Shown: one piece after another, positions 62,401 through 64,000 of the stretch | Layout of the letters: each line of letters begins with the position of its first letter | Position numbering within the stretch: position 1 is the stretch's first letter | Assembly: GCA_022393335.1 (NCBI GenBank) | Contig: JAJEKB010000591.1 | Coordinates: 391,749 to 455,748, forward strand | Source of the DNA: Macrotrachela quadricornifera | Taxonomy: Eukaryota > Rotifera > Eurotatoria > Philodinida > Philodinidae | Length of the DNA: 64,000 bases | Reading direction: 5' to 3' | Translations under genes and position numbers: made by a program | Notes under the pieces: generated by a model | The model's input: the letters and a program-made list of their open reading frames with translations, nothing else | Told to the model about the DNA's origin: nothing | Databases searched by the model: none

Positions 62401-63180
62401 ATAATTATTCCTTCATTTGATGTTAAACATGATTCTTCTTTTTTATTAATTATTGAATTTGATAATAATATTGGATTATCATCAATAATTTTTTTAGAAT
62501 CTATTGACACATTTATATTTTTTAATGAACATTTTTGTTTTTTATTCATTTGTTTTAAATCTTGATCAACAATATTTAATTCTTTTGTTAAAGATTCAAT
62601 TGCCTTTTGTTTTTAAAAATAATAATAAAAAAAAAATAATTATTACTATTATATTTAATATTCTTACTCCACTTCGTTCATGATGAACATGCATTAAAAA
62701 TATTTCAAGTAAACGATTATGCATATATTCACTATTCTAACAAAAAAAAATAAACTATAGAATTATAATTAATAATAAAAGAAAAAAAAAACTAAACTGA
62801 ATCAATTTTTTCTTTATGTTGATGAATAAATGATAAAAGTCGATCGAGATCTTTGCTATTTAATGTATGAACATTTGTTATCATATCTGAAACATGTTCA
62901 ATAATATTCTAAAAATAAAGAAAATTTTATAATATATATACATAAGATTAATTTTAACGTACATTATATTTGCCAAATGGTTGAGGTAATGGACGTTGTT
63001 GGCGATATTTTTCAATAATTGCATTTACTAATTTTTTTTTAAAAATATATTTCATTTGTTATGTTTAATAGAAAATATTTCTTACATGTATAATTAGGAA
63101 ATATATCAGATGGTTGAAGATTTAATTGACATTTTGGACATCGACGGAGAGAATTAACTGTTCGTTGAAGACATTTACTA
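59450..63180 (-). CDS. COP1: COP1 (RFWD2) E3 ubiquitin ligase, 5' end outside window
   Basis: COP1 is a RING/coiled-coil/WD40 ubiquitin ligase that targets transcription factors such as c-Jun, ETS factors and p53. The exon at 63180 gives the second half of the RING (CLQRTVNSLRRCPKCQ) and SDIFPNYT. The next gives NAIIEKYRQQRPLPQPFG. A coiled coil follows (62.5-62.7 kb, EIFLMHVHHERSG), then the WD40 propeller: EFDRDYEHFAVAGVSKKIK, HEKRSWSVDF, SDPKLLASCSDDCR, KANVCCVKF-type text, HKKAVSYARF, VSASTDSQLRLW, GHVNEKNFVGLA. The protein ends AANSQGVVKVLELV (human AANSQGTIKVLELV). The first RING half must lie right of the window. Introns at 60117-60170 (54 nt, no stop, multiple of three) and 60253-60305 (53 nt) are very short; one of 1.1 kb (about 60767-61950) holds an inverted repeat. 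Confidence 0.92.
60860..61165. repeat. Inverted-repeat element in COP1 intron
   Basis: Arms at about 60885-60960 and 61060-61160 are imperfect reverse complements. The clearest block is AATTCTTTTCAATGAATT near 60917 against its complement near 61070, plus ATCGGA..GAAAAAAGT against its complement near 61130. The left tip CCAAACTGAGATTA resembles the outer tip of the DNAJA intron element near 36858, so the two may be one family. Confidence 0.6.
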
Positions 63181-64000
63181 CTACAAAATATATGAAAATA
63201 GAAATTTTATTTTGTTAAAAATGATAATGATATCAAAATTGAATGATTAATACCTTCGAAATCAATACGGAGCAGAAATGAGCATAGTTCGATTAGTAAC
63301 TTTTCAAATTGATCTTTATTTTCGTTCTGAGAAATCGCGAATTGATGCTCATTGAACAATCTGAACCGTATTTATCTCGGACCAAGGAATTAATTTTATC
63401 AATAGATATCGAATAATGGCTTTTAATATTTCATTAATTAATGAATTACAGTTTTCATATTTTATATCACTGTATAGTATCATTAATCTCGGATGATATA
63501 ATTAAGTAATTGATGTATACAATTGAAATTGAAAAGAATAGAAATTTTTCTTTTTATCATTATTTCTTGTTCATATTCGTCCTGTTGATACTTGGAAATC
63601 TTTTTATTGGACTCAAATCAAAACTTCCTTCGATATTATTTTTACCTATGACTTATCCAACTATTTTATTGATCCAAATGCATAGTTTTCATTTATTTCA
63701 ACACTTTCTACATCTGATTACGGTAGATATAGTCGAATTCATGAGAAAATCTATCATTAATATATTTCTGACTCGCTCCGGTCTATGATCACTATCGTAT
63801 ATTGACTCTTAAAAAAAGTTTTTTCAATCAGTTGGAGTTAGATTTCGAGGTCCAAAATGAACTCCTACTCACAACATAGAGACCATTCTTTTATCAAGTA
63901 CATCTTCTAATAAAAAGTATTATAAAAAAACTTATTTTGCTTGTACAGAATTTTTTTTCCGTTTCAAAACACAAAAAACATATATAAAATAATCTTTTCT
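63181..64000 (-). other. Probable COP1 intron running off the window
   Basis: The acceptor of the last visible COP1 exon is at 63181-63182. No RING first half (CPIC...CGH.FC) is readable in 63183-64000 on the minus strand, so this is taken as intron. A plus-strand frame at 63510-63788 has no recognisable domain and is not called. Confidence 0.5.

Noticed and set aside
63510..63788. 92-codon plus-strand frame near the right edge
   Set aside because: Hydrophobic by composition and lying in a probable COP1 intron; no homology recognised.
1..64000. CRISPR array, rRNA, or intact autonomous transposon
   Set aside because: No regular short repeats with spacers, no rRNA text and no transposase or reverse transcriptase frame were seen.

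Overview
This is a very AT-rich animal nuclear window. Its genes are cut by many short GT-AG introns of about 45-70 nt. The metazoan-type genes (MCM2, LIN9, COP1, FKBP15, DNAJA, ABCA, ABCC, a neurensin, a SNAP-25-type SNARE, a rhodopsin-like GPCR) sit beside genes of bacterial or other non-animal type that now carry introns: an ammonia-type NAD synthetase and an extradiol dioxygenase. This mixture, the compact layout and tight same-strand gene pairs fit a bdelloid rotifer. That assignment is inferred from gene content and is not proven.

Layout. 0.6-6.4 kb (-): MCM2 in 14 exons. Its first intron holds two unrecognised genes on the opposite strand. MCM2 is divergent from LIN9 (6.7-9.7 kb, +) across a 371-bp promoter. 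LIN9 is followed 92 nt later by a full-length ABCA lipid transporter (9.75-21.5 kb, about 30 exons). 22.6-23.5 kb: NAD synthetase of bacterial type. 23.5-27.2 kb: gene-poor DNA with an inverted/direct repeat cluster. 27.2-28.0 kb (-): a five-exon small membrane protein. 28.5-29.8 kb (-): a decayed cysteine-rich gene. 30.1-32.15 kb: the first half of an ABCC4/MRP4-like exporter, stopped by a 10-N assembly gap, with an unrelated C-terminal tail on the far side. 33.8-34.5 kb: neurensin-like gene. 35.0-41.4 kb: two tandem DNAJA (type I Hsp40) genes. 41.8-47.2 kb: FKBP15/WAFL. 47.7-50.6 kb (-): SNAP-25-type SNARE and a GPCR, 46 nt apart. 52.5-53.4 kb: LigB/DODA-type dioxygenase. 55.5-58.1 kb: SH3-domain protein. 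59.45 kb to the right edge (-): COP1 ubiquitin ligase, 5' end missing.

Functional themes. MCM2 (replicative helicase) and LIN9 (MuvB/DREAM core) share one intergenic promoter, so a cell-cycle regulator and a typical target of its complex may be co-regulated. Several same-strand neighbours are only 46-122 nt apart, and many start codons lie just downstream of a splice-acceptor-like sequence. This suggests trans-splicing and short operons. No CRISPR array, rRNA or tRNA gene was found. The least explained material is a set of inverted-repeat elements in long introns and intergenic DNA, and the two nested genes of unknown function.
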